Below are positions 35,935 through 44,424 of a stretch of 64,000 bases of DNA, in pieces. The DNA lies in NCBI RefSeq assembly GCF_014647515.1, contig NZ_BMPI01000010.1, forward strand, positions 141,224-205,223, given 5' to 3'. The notes beneath the pieces are model-generated. The model worked only from the letters and a program-made list of their open reading frames with translations. It made no database searches and was not told the DNA's origin. A program made the position numbers and the translations under genes. Each line of letters begins with the position of its first letter. The stretch's first letter is position 1. The DNA is from Dactylosporangium sucinum (GTDB lineage Bacteria > Actinomycetota > Actinomycetes > Mycobacteriales > Micromonosporaceae).

Positions 35935-36782
35935 GTCCGCACCCCCGTACAGATGGTGGTGATCTCCTCGGCGATCCGCTGCGGCTGTTGCAGCGGCAGA
36001 TCGTGGCCGCCGTCCACCCAGATCTGCCGAATCGAACGACCGGCCCGGGTCAGGGTGCTGTGCAGCGCGTCATGGCGGAGGCCCACCTCGGCGGGGTCGC
36101 TCGGCCGCGCCATGATGGCCGTCACCGGCGCGGTGACCTTGGCCAGTACCCAGTCGGGCCGCTGCTGCCACACGCTGCGTGCCAGGGCCTGCTCTCGCTC
36201 CGGCGTCAGTCGCAGGCGCAGCCGCGCCGACCCGGAGCGGATCGCCGACTGGTCGGGCGCGGCGTGCTGGTAGTTGGCCGCGATCGACGGCGCCGCGGTC
36301 GGCGGCAACCCCACGCCTGCCGCCCACGCGTCGAGCATGGCGCGCGTCGGGTTGATCCGGCGGTCGATGCTCATCACCGGCTGCGCGACCGGCCAGCTTG
36401 ACCCGAACATGGTCCGGGGGTCGTAGAGGCCGCCGTCCACGCAGCAGACAGCCGACACGAGGTCGGGCCGCGACGCCGCAAGCATGAGGGCGACACTGGC
36501 GCCCATGCTGTGACCGACGACGACACAGCCGGCGAGCCGCAGCGTGTCCAGCACGGCCGCGGCGTCGGCCGCGAGCACGTCCACGCGGTAGCCGGCGGAC
36601 GGTGACGACGACAGGCCGTGGCCACGATGATCCCAGCGGAGCAGGCGCCGGCCGGGCAACTCCGCCACGACCAGGTCCCACCAGCGGCTAGTACTGGCCA
36701 GCCCGTGCAGCAACACCACAGGCGGGCCGCTACCGGCTTGGCACCGTGCGGCAACGCGCACACCGTAGGGCAGCCGCATCAT
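35931..36782 (-). CDS. alpha/beta hydrolase, thioesterase-like
   Basis: A 283-residue cytoplasmic alpha/beta hydrolase. VVLLHGLASTSRWW (oxyanion region), the nucleophile elbow VVGHSMGASVAL and the late DGGHDLPL with the catalytic His are clear. Placed between the A-PCP gene and the aldolase gene, it may release the carrier-bound product, as free-standing thioesterases do in beta-hydroxy amino acid pathways. It overlaps the aldolase start by 4 bases. The 62-base gap before it contains two tandem copies of GGTCAGCCGGTT and no clear ribosome-binding site. Confidence 0.82.
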   Translation of the reverse strand: MMRLPYGVRVAARCQAGSGPPVVLLHGLASTSRWWDLVVAELPGRRLLRWDHRGHGLSSSPSAGYRVDVLAADAAAVLDTLRLAGCVVVGHSMGASVALMLAASRPDLVSAVCCVDGGLYDPRTMFGSSWPVAQPVMSIDRRINPTRAMLDAWAAGVGLPPTAAPSIAANYQHAAPDQSAIRSGSARLRLRLTPEREQALARSVWQQRPDWVLAKVTAPVTAIMARPSDPAEVGLRHDALHSTLTRAGRSIRQIWVDGGHDLPLQQPQRIAEEITTICTGVRT

Positions 36783-36844
36783 GGTCGGCCGATCAGCCGG
36801 TTGGTCAGCCGGTTGGTCAGCGAGCTGATCGGCCAGCTGGTCGA

Positions 36845-38641
36845 TTACGACGACGTCGATGACACACCTCCGGTCGTCATCAGCCCCCCGATGCGGCCGC
36901 TGATCAGGCCAGCAAGGTCGGCAGCAGTCCGGTGGAGAATCACGTCCTGGTAGGCCACGTCGACGCCGAACGCTTCGGCGAGATGCACGCTGAGCTCGGC
37001 GGCCAGCAGCGAGTGGGCGCCAACCTCGAACACGTCATGGTCGGCGGCGACGGGCACTTGCAGCACGCGCTGGACGATCTCCATGACTCGGGTGAGCACA
37101 GGATCCGGGGAGGTGTCGGCCGCCGCGCCGCTCAGACCGTCGTCGCTGCGGGGCGTGACGGTGGCCGGGACGACGATAGCCGGGACGACGATAGCCGGGA
37201 CGCTGCGCTCCCCACCGGCGAGAGCAACCCGGTCCAGCTTGCCGTTGACGGTGAGCGGCAGCTCCGTCACCACGTGCACCTCGCTCGGCCGCATGTGTTC
37301 AGGCAGCCAGAACAGGGCCTGGGAGCGTACTGCTTCGCGCACGTCAGTGTCGCCCGCGTCGGGGTCCGACCCGACGACGTAGGCGATCAAGCGGTCGGCG
37401 AACACGACGACCGCGCACGAGCGCACAGCAGGGTGGGTGCGAAGCATCTGTTCGACCTCGCCGAGTTCCACCCGGTTGCCGCGTAGCTTGACCTGGTCGT
37501 CGCTGCGGCCGACATAGGTGAGGGCACCGTCCGGCCGGGGAGAAACGAGATCTCCAGTGCGATACCACCGGATGCCGTCGCTGTCGGTGGTGAACCGGGC
37601 TGCCGTCAGCCTGGGGTTTTGCGCGTAGCCACGCGCGACACCCACGCCGCCGAGGAGCAGTTCGCCGGTCGCGCCGACCGGCACTTCCCGTCCGGCATCG
37701 TCGAGGACCCGCACGTAGACGTTGGGGAGCGGTGTGCCGATGTGGATGTCGTCGCCGGGAGTGAGTCCGTCCGTGATGGTCGCCGCGACCGTTGCCTCGG
37801 TCGGCCCGTAGCCGTTGTAGACGCGCCGGTCTCGGGTGGTCCATCGCCGCACCAGGCCGGCGTGGCACGGCTCGCCAACCGACACCACGGTGCGCAGGTT
37901 GGGAAGGTCGGCAACCGGAACGGCGTCGAGCACGGACGGCGTGAGGGTAACGACTTCGACCGCGTGCCGGCGCAGCAGGTTGGCGAGCTCCGTACCGCCG
38001 ACCCGCGCCTCCTGCGGAGCCAGGACCAGGGTGCCGCCGGCGGCCAGGGTCACGAGGATTTCACACATCGCCGCGTCCCAGCTCCATGCCGAAAACTGCA
38101 GCATCCGGGTGCCCTCGTGGACCTCGAATAGGCTGGCCAGGGCGGTGGTCATGTTGACGACGCCCGGGTGTTCGATGAGCACACCCCGCGGGGTGCCGGT
38201 CGAGCCGGAGGTGAAGATCACGTAGGCCAGCGGTGCGCGTCCGCTGTCGATGGCTGGGCCGATGTGATGGGCGTCGAGTCGCTCAACACCCCGCGCTTCG
38301 CTGACGACGATCGAGACGTTGCAGGCGGACAGCATGAAGTCCAGGCGCGACTGCGGCCATTCGGGGTCGAGGTAGAGCACGGCGCCGCCCGAGCGCAGCA
38401 CGCCCAGCAGATGCACCAGTCCGGTCATCGACCGCGGATAGGACACACCGACGACCTGGTCGGGGCCGACGCCAAGGCTGACCAGGTGGTCCGCCACTCG
38501 GTCCGCCTGCTCGACCAGGTTCTCGTAGCTGTACACGCGGTCATCGACGTCGACGACCGCGGGCGCGCCCGGGCGGCGATTCGCCTGGCGCCAGATTTGA
38601 GCATGGACGTAGGTGCTGGGATGCTGCGTGGGCGTTGTCAT
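36845..38641 (-). CDS. NRPS-like A-PCP didomain
   Basis: A 598-residue adenylation plus carrier didomain without condensation domain. A-domain cores: YVIFTSGSTGTPRGV (A3), NGYGPTEATVAAT (A5), GELLLGGVGVARGY (A6), WYRTGDLV (A7), GRSDDQVKLRGNRVELGEVE (A8) and NGKLDR (A10). The PCP at the end has VGAHSLLAAEL with the phosphopantetheine Ser. My hand alignment gives a binding-pocket code D-A-C-T-V-V-G-V-A-K, which leans toward aromatic residues (uncertain). The linker contains a 15-bp tandem repeat giving PAIVV twice. Such didomains load an amino acid for P450 oxidation (NovH/NovI, NikP1/NikQ). It overlaps the P450 gene by 4 bases. Confidence 0.92.
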   Translation of the reverse strand: MTTPTQHPSTYVHAQIWRQANRRPGAPAVVDVDDRVYSYENLVEQADRVADHLVSLGVGPDQVVGVSYPRSMTGLVHLLGVLRSGGAVLYLDPEWPQSRLDFMLSACNVSIVVSEARGVERLDAHHIGPAIDSGRAPLAYVIFTSGSTGTPRGVLIEHPGVVNMTTALASLFEVHEGTRMLQFSAWSWDAAMCEILVTLAAGGTLVLAPQEARVGGTELANLLRRHAVEVVTLTPSVLDAVPVADLPNLRTVVSVGEPCHAGLVRRWTTRDRRVYNGYGPTEATVAATITDGLTPGDDIHIGTPLPNVYVRVLDDAGREVPVGATGELLLGGVGVARGYAQNPRLTAARFTTDSDGIRWYRTGDLVSPRPDGALTYVGRSDDQVKLRGNRVELGEVEQMLRTHPAVRSCAVVVFADRLIAYVVGSDPDAGDTDVREAVRSQALFWLPEHMRPSEVHVVTELPLTVNGKLDRVALAGGERSVPAIVVPAIVVPATVTPRSDDGLSGAAADTSPDPVLTRVMEIVQRVLQVPVAADHDVFEVGAHSLLAAELSVHLAEAFGVDVAYQDVILHRTAADLAGLISGRIGGLMTTGGVSSTSS

Positions 38642-39915
38642 TGGATGCCTTCCTCAGCCGTCGCCGTGGCGAACCGCACCGGCAGCGCGGCCAGTCCGCG
38701 GAGATTCGAGTTCTGCCGCCAGGCGCGGCCCGGCAGTGGCGTGAGCTGCCCGAACCGAGCGGCCAGGGCTTCGATCGTGGCTTGGGCCTCCCGGCGGGCC
38801 AGAGGCGCACCGAAACAGAAGTGCGCGCCGTGGCCGAACGTCAGCAACGGTGTACCGGCGCGGTCGAGCCGGACCACGTCTGGCTCCGGGAACACCTCGG
38901 CGTCACGGTTGGCCGCGCCAAGCATGAGCACGACGGAGGCACCAGCGGGCAGGACACCCCCGCTGGGCAGTTCGATCGGCGTTTTGATCCGGCGGGCCGT
39001 GAACTGCGTGGGCGGGTGCAGTCGGGCGATCTCCTCAAGGACGGTCGGAATCAGATCCGGTTGGCGCTTGATGAGTGTCCACAGATCCGGATTGTCAGCC
39101 AGCACCCCGACCGCATTCGAAATCAGATTGGCGGTCGTCTCGGTGCCGGCCGTGATCAGCATCATCAGGTTGCCGATCGCCTCATCCCTGGTGATGCGCC
39201 GGTCGGTGTCATCCCGCATGGCCTGCACCAGCCGCCCGACCATCGTGTCCGGGAGGGTCGCCTGTTCCTCGTAGCGGGCCACCAGTGCCTTGAGGTAGGT
39301 GGTCAGTTCGGCGATGACTGCCAGCACCTGCTTGCGGTTGGTTGTCGGCACGTGTCCGGGAGCAGCGACGACATCACCCCACGCGTTGGACCACCGCTGC
39401 ACCGTCGCAAGGTCCACATCAAGGTCCAGCAGGTATTTGGTGACCCGGCCCGGCACGCTGGCCGCAATCGCCGACACCACATCGACGTCGATGACAGCCT
39501 CCCGCCCCAGCGCGTGCAGGGTGTCGTCGACCGCCTGGCGTATCGGATCGGCGAGTTCGGTACGGACGCGGCGCACCTGCAGCGGCTCGGACAGCACACG
39601 CCGCAGCCGGCGATGGTCCGCTCCGTCGACGAACGAGACGTGATGGTCGAGCAGCGCGAACGCCTCTTCGAGGCCGAGGCCACCGAACCGGGTCAGGCTG
39701 CTGGCGTGGTCCATGGCGACAGTGGCGTCCGGGTGGGCCAACAGATGCTGGACGTCGCGGTACCGGGACAACATCCAGGTCTCATAGTCCGGGTCGAAGT
39801 ACACCGGCGCCTGGTCCAGCAGCGCTTCGTAGAACGGCGCGGGGTTGGCGATGGTCTCCGGTCGTGTGAGGTTGTATAGGCCCAAGTGCGGGTCTCGAGT
39901 AGTGACACCCGGCAT
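38638..39915 (-). CDS. cytochrome P450, putative carrier-bound amino acid hydroxylase
   Basis: A 425-residue P450. I-helix ITAGTETT, ExxR as EEIAR, heme loop FGHGAHFCFGAPLA. AGGAGG lies 9 bases before the ATG at 39915. Its stop overlaps the start of the A-PCP gene, a pairing typical of P450s that beta-hydroxylate PCP-bound amino acids (inference from context). It belongs to a different branch from the two conservon/diterpene P450s (FGHGAHFC rather than PFGGG heme loop). Confidence 0.9.
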   Translation of the reverse strand: MPGVTTRDPHLGLYNLTRPETIANPAPFYEALLDQAPVYFDPDYETWMLSRYRDVQHLLAHPDATVAMDHASSLTRFGGLGLEEAFALLDHHVSFVDGADHRRLRRVLSEPLQVRRVRTELADPIRQAVDDTLHALGREAVIDVDVVSAIAASVPGRVTKYLLDLDVDLATVQRWSNAWGDVVAAPGHVPTTNRKQVLAVIAELTTYLKALVARYEEQATLPDTMVGRLVQAMRDDTDRRITRDEAIGNLMMLITAGTETTANLISNAVGVLADNPDLWTLIKRQPDLIPTVLEEIARLHPPTQFTARRIKTPIELPSGGVLPAGASVVLMLGAANRDAEVFPEPDVVRLDRAGTPLLTFGHGAHFCFGAPLARREAQATIEALAARFGQLTPLPGRAWRQNSNLRGLAALPVRFATATAEEGIQ

Positions 39916-39934
39916 AGGGATTCCCTCCTGTATG

Positions 39935-40957
39935 TCAGGTTGCTGACCTGGCCGGCCGAGGATCGGCGGCAGTTCCGCGGAATGCGGTGGCGAGAACGGC
40001 CAGCAGGCTCAGGGAGGCGCCGACCAGGGTCCACAGGGTGGTCGGCCCGGCGCCCGCCCGAAGCGCGACGATGTCCAGCGCAATGGCGCCGGCGAGCTGA
40101 CCAGCAATCATGCCCAGGGTGAGCAGGAGCACCCCGACGTGCGGCACCACGGCCACGCCGATCGCGATGATCACCACGCCGATCAAGCCGCCGAGGTAGG
40201 GCCACGGCTGCGAAGGAAGTGAGCCTGTCGGCCCGCCGCGGGCCGACACGGCCACGATGATCGCCAGCAGCAACGCCGCGCTGCCGGCCAGGAAGCTCAC
40301 GAAGACCGCTGCTGTCGGACCGGCGGCTTCGCCGATCCGGCCGTTGACGGCCTGCTGCCAGGCGATGCCGACCCCGGCGGCTGTGGGCAGCAGGACGAGA
40401 CTGAGTGACCGCAGGTCGCTCAGCTGGTCCACATGGTCAACGGCGGCGATGAATGCCGCAGCCAGGGCAAGTCCGGCACCGGCGACCCGGGTCGGGGTAA
40501 GTCGTTGCGGGCCTGCCGGGCCGGCTCCGAGACGGTCGACGAGCAGGCCGCCGACGGTCTGCCCTGCGACCATCGCCACGCTGAAGATCGCAACACCGGT
40601 CCACGGCACCGTTGTGCTCTGTGTCACCACGAGCGCGGCCCCGCAGCATCCGCCGAGGCACTGCCAGGGTCGCACCAAGCGCGTGCGGATGCCGGCGCGG
40701 AGACGGGCCAACCCGCGGCGGCCGACACGGGTGGCGAGCACTGCAGAGGCCAGCACCAACGTGGCGGTGCCGAACGAGATGGCCGCTGCCGCAAGTCCAT
40801 CACCGAGCTGGACGGCGAGGTCACTGTTGACCCGCGATTGCGCAGCTACCGCGACGCCGGCGACCGCAGCCAGAACGACTCCCAGAACCCGCCGGTTGCC
40901 AGCAGGCCGCGCTGCGGGTAGGTCGGCGCCGCGATTCGGGTTTACGACGACAGCCAC
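39935..40957 (-). CDS. DMT-superfamily transporter (DUF606/YdcZ-like)
   Basis: A 340-residue protein with about ten membrane helices in two similar halves (each beginning like VLGVVLAAVAGVAVAAQSRVNSDLA and GVGIAWQQAVNGRIGE), the inverted-repeat architecture of DMT transporters. NGRIG- and VNSDLA-type motifs fit the DUF606 group. As second gene of the operon it could export the product. Its start lies inside the end of the multi-HTH gene (16-base overlap). Confidence 0.85.
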   Translation of the reverse strand: MAVVVNPNRGADLPAARPAGNRRVLGVVLAAVAGVAVAAQSRVNSDLAVQLGDGLAAAAISFGTATLVLASAVLATRVGRRGLARLRAGIRTRLVRPWQCLGGCCGAALVVTQSTTVPWTGVAIFSVAMVAGQTVGGLLVDRLGAGPAGPQRLTPTRVAGAGLALAAAFIAAVDHVDQLSDLRSLSLVLLPTAAGVGIAWQQAVNGRIGEAAGPTAAVFVSFLAGSAALLLAIIVAVSARGGPTGSLPSQPWPYLGGLIGVVIIAIGVAVVPHVGVLLLTLGMIAGQLAGAIALDIVALRAGAGPTTLWTLVGASLSLLAVLATAFRGTAADPRPARSAT

Positions 40958-41514
40958 GGCGGCCTCGCATCGTGCTGATCGTCAGGGGCCACCGGCCGTC
41001 GGCGATGCTGGTCGAGCGGTGGTCCGTACAGCGGCTGGTCTGAGGCGGTGTGACGACCCGTTGGATGGTCCGTGGCTGCCCGACCGCCAGGCCGTTGGAT
41101 CGGCACGTGGCGGGCGTTAAGCCAGCCCCTCACCCGGCGGCGGCCGACCTGCAGCCGCTCGCCGATCGCGGCCATCGGGGCGCCTTCCCGATACAGAGTC
41201 TCGGCCTGACTCGCGCCCGGCTCGTCGGCCACGTCGAGGAGCCCGTGCGCGCTGAGTTGATCCCACACGCTTGACCGGCTGACCTTCGCAAGTTTCGCGA
41301 TCTCATTGATACTGAGCCCAGCGGTGAGCTGCTCGTCGAGCCAGGTCGCGGACAATGTCGGGGTGCTCCGGCGCAATGTGATGCCGGCCGCGTGGAGCCA
41401 GCGGTAGATGGTGGTCGGGGTAACGGCGAGGTCGGCGGCGAGTTGCCGGACCGGCGCCCGATCATCCAGGTACCGGCGCCGCAGCCAGGCATCCAACCTG
41501 GGCCCGTGGCGCAC
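40942..41514 (-). CDS. multi-helix-turn-helix DNA-binding protein
   Basis: About 190 residues with three resolvase-like helix-turn-helix segments: PVRQLAADLAVTPTTIYRWLHAAG, SINEIAKLAKVSRSSVWDQLSAHG and PMAAIGERLQVGRRRVRGWLNARH. Probably the regulator of the long operon it heads. The frame is open to 41709, but 41587-41738 contains a hairpin and a conserved element shared with an unrelated gene, so the true start is likely GTG 41514 (TTG 41550 and ATG 41652 are alternatives). It resembles the plus-strand protein at 49483-50169 in style. Confidence 0.7.
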   Translation of the reverse strand: MRHGPRLDAWLRRRYLDDRAPVRQLAADLAVTPTTIYRWLHAAGITLRRSTPTLSATWLDEQLTAGLSINEIAKLAKVSRSSVWDQLSAHGLLDVADEPGASQAETLYREGAPMAAIGERLQVGRRRVRGWLNARHVPIQRPGGRAATDHPTGRHTASDQPLYGPPLDQHRRRPVAPDDQHDARPPWLSS

Positions 41515-41586
41515 ACTGCCGCTCGCGGTCCGGATCGGGACACCGGCCAAAATAGCGTCTCGGTTGGTGGAATCTGTCGCCCGGCA

Positions 41587-41620
41587 CTCGCCCCCGGACA
41601 GGTGCGCGACCGGGGGCGAG
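41587..41620 (-). terminator. hairpin downstream of conserved element, possible attenuator
   Basis: CTCGCCCCCGG / CCGGGGGCGAG, 11-bp perfect stem with a 12-base loop. On the minus strand it comes after the conserved element and before the multi-HTH gene, the position of a leader attenuator or of the terminator of a small RNA. Confidence 0.5.
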
Positions 41621-41635
41621 GGACGGTGGGCAGTC

Positions 41636-41738
41636 TTGCCGCTGTCTCGCATGCGGCCGAGCGAGTCAGCATTCGACGCGGAGCGATGGAAAGGCACCGA
41701 TCGCCTCACATCACATCCCCCGATTCCGCGTCACATTC
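41636..41738 (-). promoter_or_regulatory. conserved upstream element, copy B
   Basis: About 100 bases closely matching 3936-4047 (copy A) and weakly 22147-22230. Shared blocks include GCGGCCGAGC, GACGCGGAGCGATGG, AAGGCACC and GCCTCAC. Lies upstream of the 18-kb minus-strand operon. Confidence 0.5.
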
Positions 41739-41949
41739 TTGCCCTGTTCTTGTTCCTATCGACAGCCGTTTGCGACCTGGGGCCGGACCGGTCATGACCG
41801 AACCGGGCCAAGCCAGAACAAACGCGTGTCAACATCGCCGGTCGTTCGACCGTGCTGATGTGTGGCGACCCCCGGACCTGTCGGATCCGCCGCCCTCGTG
41901 GAACTTTTTGTTGCAAACAGAGCGTGCCCTGGCCGGCGGCCGGAAGCAG

Positions 41950-42092
41950 TGCCCTCCAGCGCCAGGGTGCTGCCCTCCAGTGCCAGACCTGGAACGTTCG
42001 GCCATGACGTTCCGGCGGCGCGGCGCCTGGGCTGCAGCGAAAGGGGGATGCGCAGTGCCCGAGAGCGCCATGATGTTGCCCCAGAGCGCCAG
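41950..42092 (+). promoter_or_regulatory. two pairs of direct repeats, likely regulator sites
   Basis: Four copies of TGCCCNNNAGNGCCA at 41950, 41971, 42056 and 42077. Members of each pair are exactly 21 bp apart, two helical turns, the spacing AraC-type dimers use. Between the pairs lies GGAACGT-N9-ACGTTCC (41991-42013). They stand 330-470 bases upstream of the AraC-type gene. Confidence 0.55.
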
Positions 42093-42422
42093 CTTTCCGG
42101 CCGCCTCAGGCCCGCTACGTGTGGCTGGCCCGAGTAGCTCGGCCGCGATCTCAGCACGACCGTCGGTCATCGCTCAGAAGGGCCAGGATGACATTTCCGC
42201 TGTTCACTCGTCTGTTCCCAGATGGCGGTGGCGCCTCGCCAGCACTGGCGAGCGCCGCCAGACAGCTAACCGCCGACCGCTTCCGTCGGCCGCGACCCCC
42301 GATCCGAGTCCACGCACAGTGAACGAGGGTGGTGAATGCCGCGAAACTGTGCGCTACATTGCGCGGTGCACCGTGCAGGTGGCCGGGCGGGCACACGCTG
42401 TGAGAACAGAGGGATTGGGGCC

Positions 42423-43436
42423 ATGGAGCCGGACGTCATCGATTTGGCGGAATTCCCCGCCGCGGAGCGATTCGCTCGGTGGCACGCGATCGTTTCCGCC
42501 GCGGCCTCCCCGCAGGTGGTCGGCAGTGAGCACGAGCACAATTTCAACGCCCGGGCCGAACTGCTGGCCCTGGGCCCGGTGGCGCTGACGTCATTCCAAT
42601 ACCCGTCGCTCGACTCCAAGCGAGGGCTCCGCCAGATCCGCCAGGGTGACCCGGAGACCTATCAGCTTGCGCTGCCGGTCACCGGCGCCAGCCTCATCGC
42701 GCAAGACCGGCACGAGACAGTGCTTCGACCGGCCGCCGACTTCGCCTTGATCGACTCGTCGCAACCCCACGCCGCGCAGCACGCACCGGACCGGCCGGGC
42801 CAGCGCGCCCACTCTGTCACGATCGTGATCCCTCGCGTGCTAGTGCCAGTGCCCAGGGACAGAGTTGTCCGACTGGCCGGCCAGCGCCTCGACTCCAGTA
42901 CCGGATTCGGTGCGCTGCTGGCCACCCAGATGCTGCACATCGTCAGACACGCGGACGAGTTCCGTCCGAGCGACGCGAACTTTCTCGGCCAGCACCTCAT
43001 CGACCTGACCGCCGCGACCATCGGCCAGTACCTCGACGTTTCCGAACACCTCTCCGACGATGCCAGGCGGCGTGTACTGCGCAGCAGCATCGACCGCTTC
43101 ATCGACGCCCACTTGAGCGACCCGGCCCTTGGTGTGCCGGCGATCGCCGCTGCACACAACATCTCCGTACGGCAGGTGCACCGCCTCTTTGAAGGTGGGC
43201 GGACGGTCACCGAGGAAATCAAGGTCCTGCGCCTGGAACGCTGCCGCCGGGATCTGCTCAACGCCGGGCTGGCCGGGATGGCAATCCACCAGATCGCCAG
43301 ACGCCACGGCATCGTGAACTCGGCGTTGTCCAAGTTCTTCCGGCGGGCCTACGGCATGACACCTACCGAATACCGAGACCGTCACGCCATACTGGGCCGA
43401 GCAGGGCGGGCGCCAGCCGCCCGCCGGGCCCGCTGA
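42423..43436 (+). CDS. AraC-family transcriptional regulator
   Basis: A 337-residue regulator. Residues 1-200 match the AraC-binding-like sensor region (LPVTGASLIAQDRHETVLRPAADFALIDSSQPH). The C terminus has the double HTH: VPAIAAAHNISVRQVHRLFEGG, then IHQIARRHGIVNSALSKFFRRAYGMTPTEYR. The start at 42423 is chosen over 42336 because homologous sequence begins at MEPDVIDLAEFPAAERFARW. It converges on the SDR gene. Repeated 21-bp-spaced sites upstream suggest autoregulation or control of the divergent operon. Confidence 0.9.
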   Translation: MEPDVIDLAEFPAAERFARWHAIVSAAASPQVVGSEHEHNFNARAELLALGPVALTSFQYPSLDSKRGLRQIRQGDPETYQLALPVTGASLIAQDRHETVLRPAADFALIDSSQPHAAQHAPDRPGQRAHSVTIVIPRVLVPVPRDRVVRLAGQRLDSSTGFGALLATQMLHIVRHADEFRPSDANFLGQHLIDLTAATIGQYLDVSEHLSDDARRRVLRSSIDRFIDAHLSDPALGVPAIAAAHNISVRQVHRLFEGGRTVTEEIKVLRLERCRRDLLNAGLAGMAIHQIARRHGIVNSALSKFFRRAYGMTPTEYRDRHAILGRAGRAPAARRAR

Positions 43437-43468
43437 GCGTCGCACACTGCCAGTCCATTGCTGCTGCT

Positions 43469-44419
43469 TCAGTCTGATGGCTGCAGTCGCTGGACGAAGC
43501 GGTACACCACCCCGGTGAGCGCCTCGGAACGCTCCCACAACCGCGCCGCCAGCTCGCGATCGGCGGCGACCTGTCTGGGCCGATCCAGGCCGGCCGGGCC
43601 CCGGGTATGCGCCAGCCGGACCGGTCCGAGGTACTCGCCACCAGTGATCGCAGGGTGAGCGGCGGCGCAGACTGCCGGCAGGGCTCCGTCCGCCGCCGGC
43701 TGGGTCAGCAGCCGCTGAACCAGCGCGAGCAGGGCGACGCCAACCCGGGAACTCGCCATCTCCCGGGTGAGCCGCGTCGAGGTGAATCCGGGATGACAAG
43801 CAACGCTCACGGCTGCATGACCAGCGGCGACCAGCCGGCGATGCAGCTCAAAGGCGAAGAGCAGGTTCGCCAGCTTCGAAGCACCGTATGCCGCCCAGGG
43901 CCGGTAGCGGCGTGGCACTGGAATGTCGGCTTCGACGTCCATGACCGCGGCATGAGTCTTGCTCGACAGCGTGACGATCCGTGCGCCCTCGCCGGCGACG
44001 AGAAGCGGCAGCAGCCTCCCCGTGAGCGCGAAGTGGCCGAGGTGGTTGACGCCCATCTGCTCCTCGAACCCATCGCGGGTCAGCCGCTGCCGCTTCGGAG
44101 CCATGACACCGGCGTTGTTCACCAGAATGTCGAGGCGCGGGTAACGGCCGCCGATCGTCGCAGCGGTCGCGTCGACCGAGCTGAGCTCCGCGAGATCGAG
44201 CACGACCTGGTCGACGCGGCTCGCGTCACCGGCGGCCACCATGACCTGGTCTGCCGCGTCCCTCATCGCGTGCGGGTCACGGCACGCCAGGATCACGGTG
44301 GCCCCCTGGCGGGCCAGGAGTTTGGCCGTTGCCAGGCCGATGCCGGAGTTCGCGCCGGTGATCATCGCCGTTCTGCCAGTGAGATCGAGTTCCGATGTGT
44401 TGACTGCCGTGAACCGCAT
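43469..44419 (-). CDS. short-chain dehydrogenase/reductase
   Basis: A 316-residue SDR. Cofactor motif TGANSGIG, NNAG as LVNNAGVMAP, a catalytic Ser in VTLSSKTH and the YGASK motif are all present, in the order of retinol-dehydrogenase-like SDRs. Arg in ACRD after the second strand suggests NADP(H). The start at 44419 has GGGGAA upstream, part of a 20-bp tandem duplication. It lies 160 bases after the second conservon on the same strand. Confidence 0.9.
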   Translation of the reverse strand: MRFTAVNTSELDLTGRTAMITGANSGIGLATAKLLARQGATVILACRDPHAMRDAADQVMVAAGDASRVDQVVLDLAELSSVDATAATIGGRYPRLDILVNNAGVMAPKRQRLTRDGFEEQMGVNHLGHFALTGRLLPLLVAGEGARIVTLSSKTHAAVMDVEADIPVPRRYRPWAAYGASKLANLLFAFELHRRLVAAGHAAVSVACHPGFTSTRLTREMASSRVGVALLALVQRLLTQPAADGALPAVCAAAHPAITGGEYLGPVRLAHTRGPAGLDRPRQVAADRELAARLWERSEALTGVVYRFVQRLQPSD

Positions 44420-44424
44420 GCTGT

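Larger units (their letters stand above)
41515..42422. other. divergent regulatory region
   Basis: About 900 bases between the minus-strand multi-HTH operon and the plus-strand AraC gene. It contains an 11-bp hairpin (41587-41620), conserved element copy B (41636-41738), and two pairs of direct repeats around an inverted repeat (41950-42092). No gene is supported. Confidence 0.6.
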
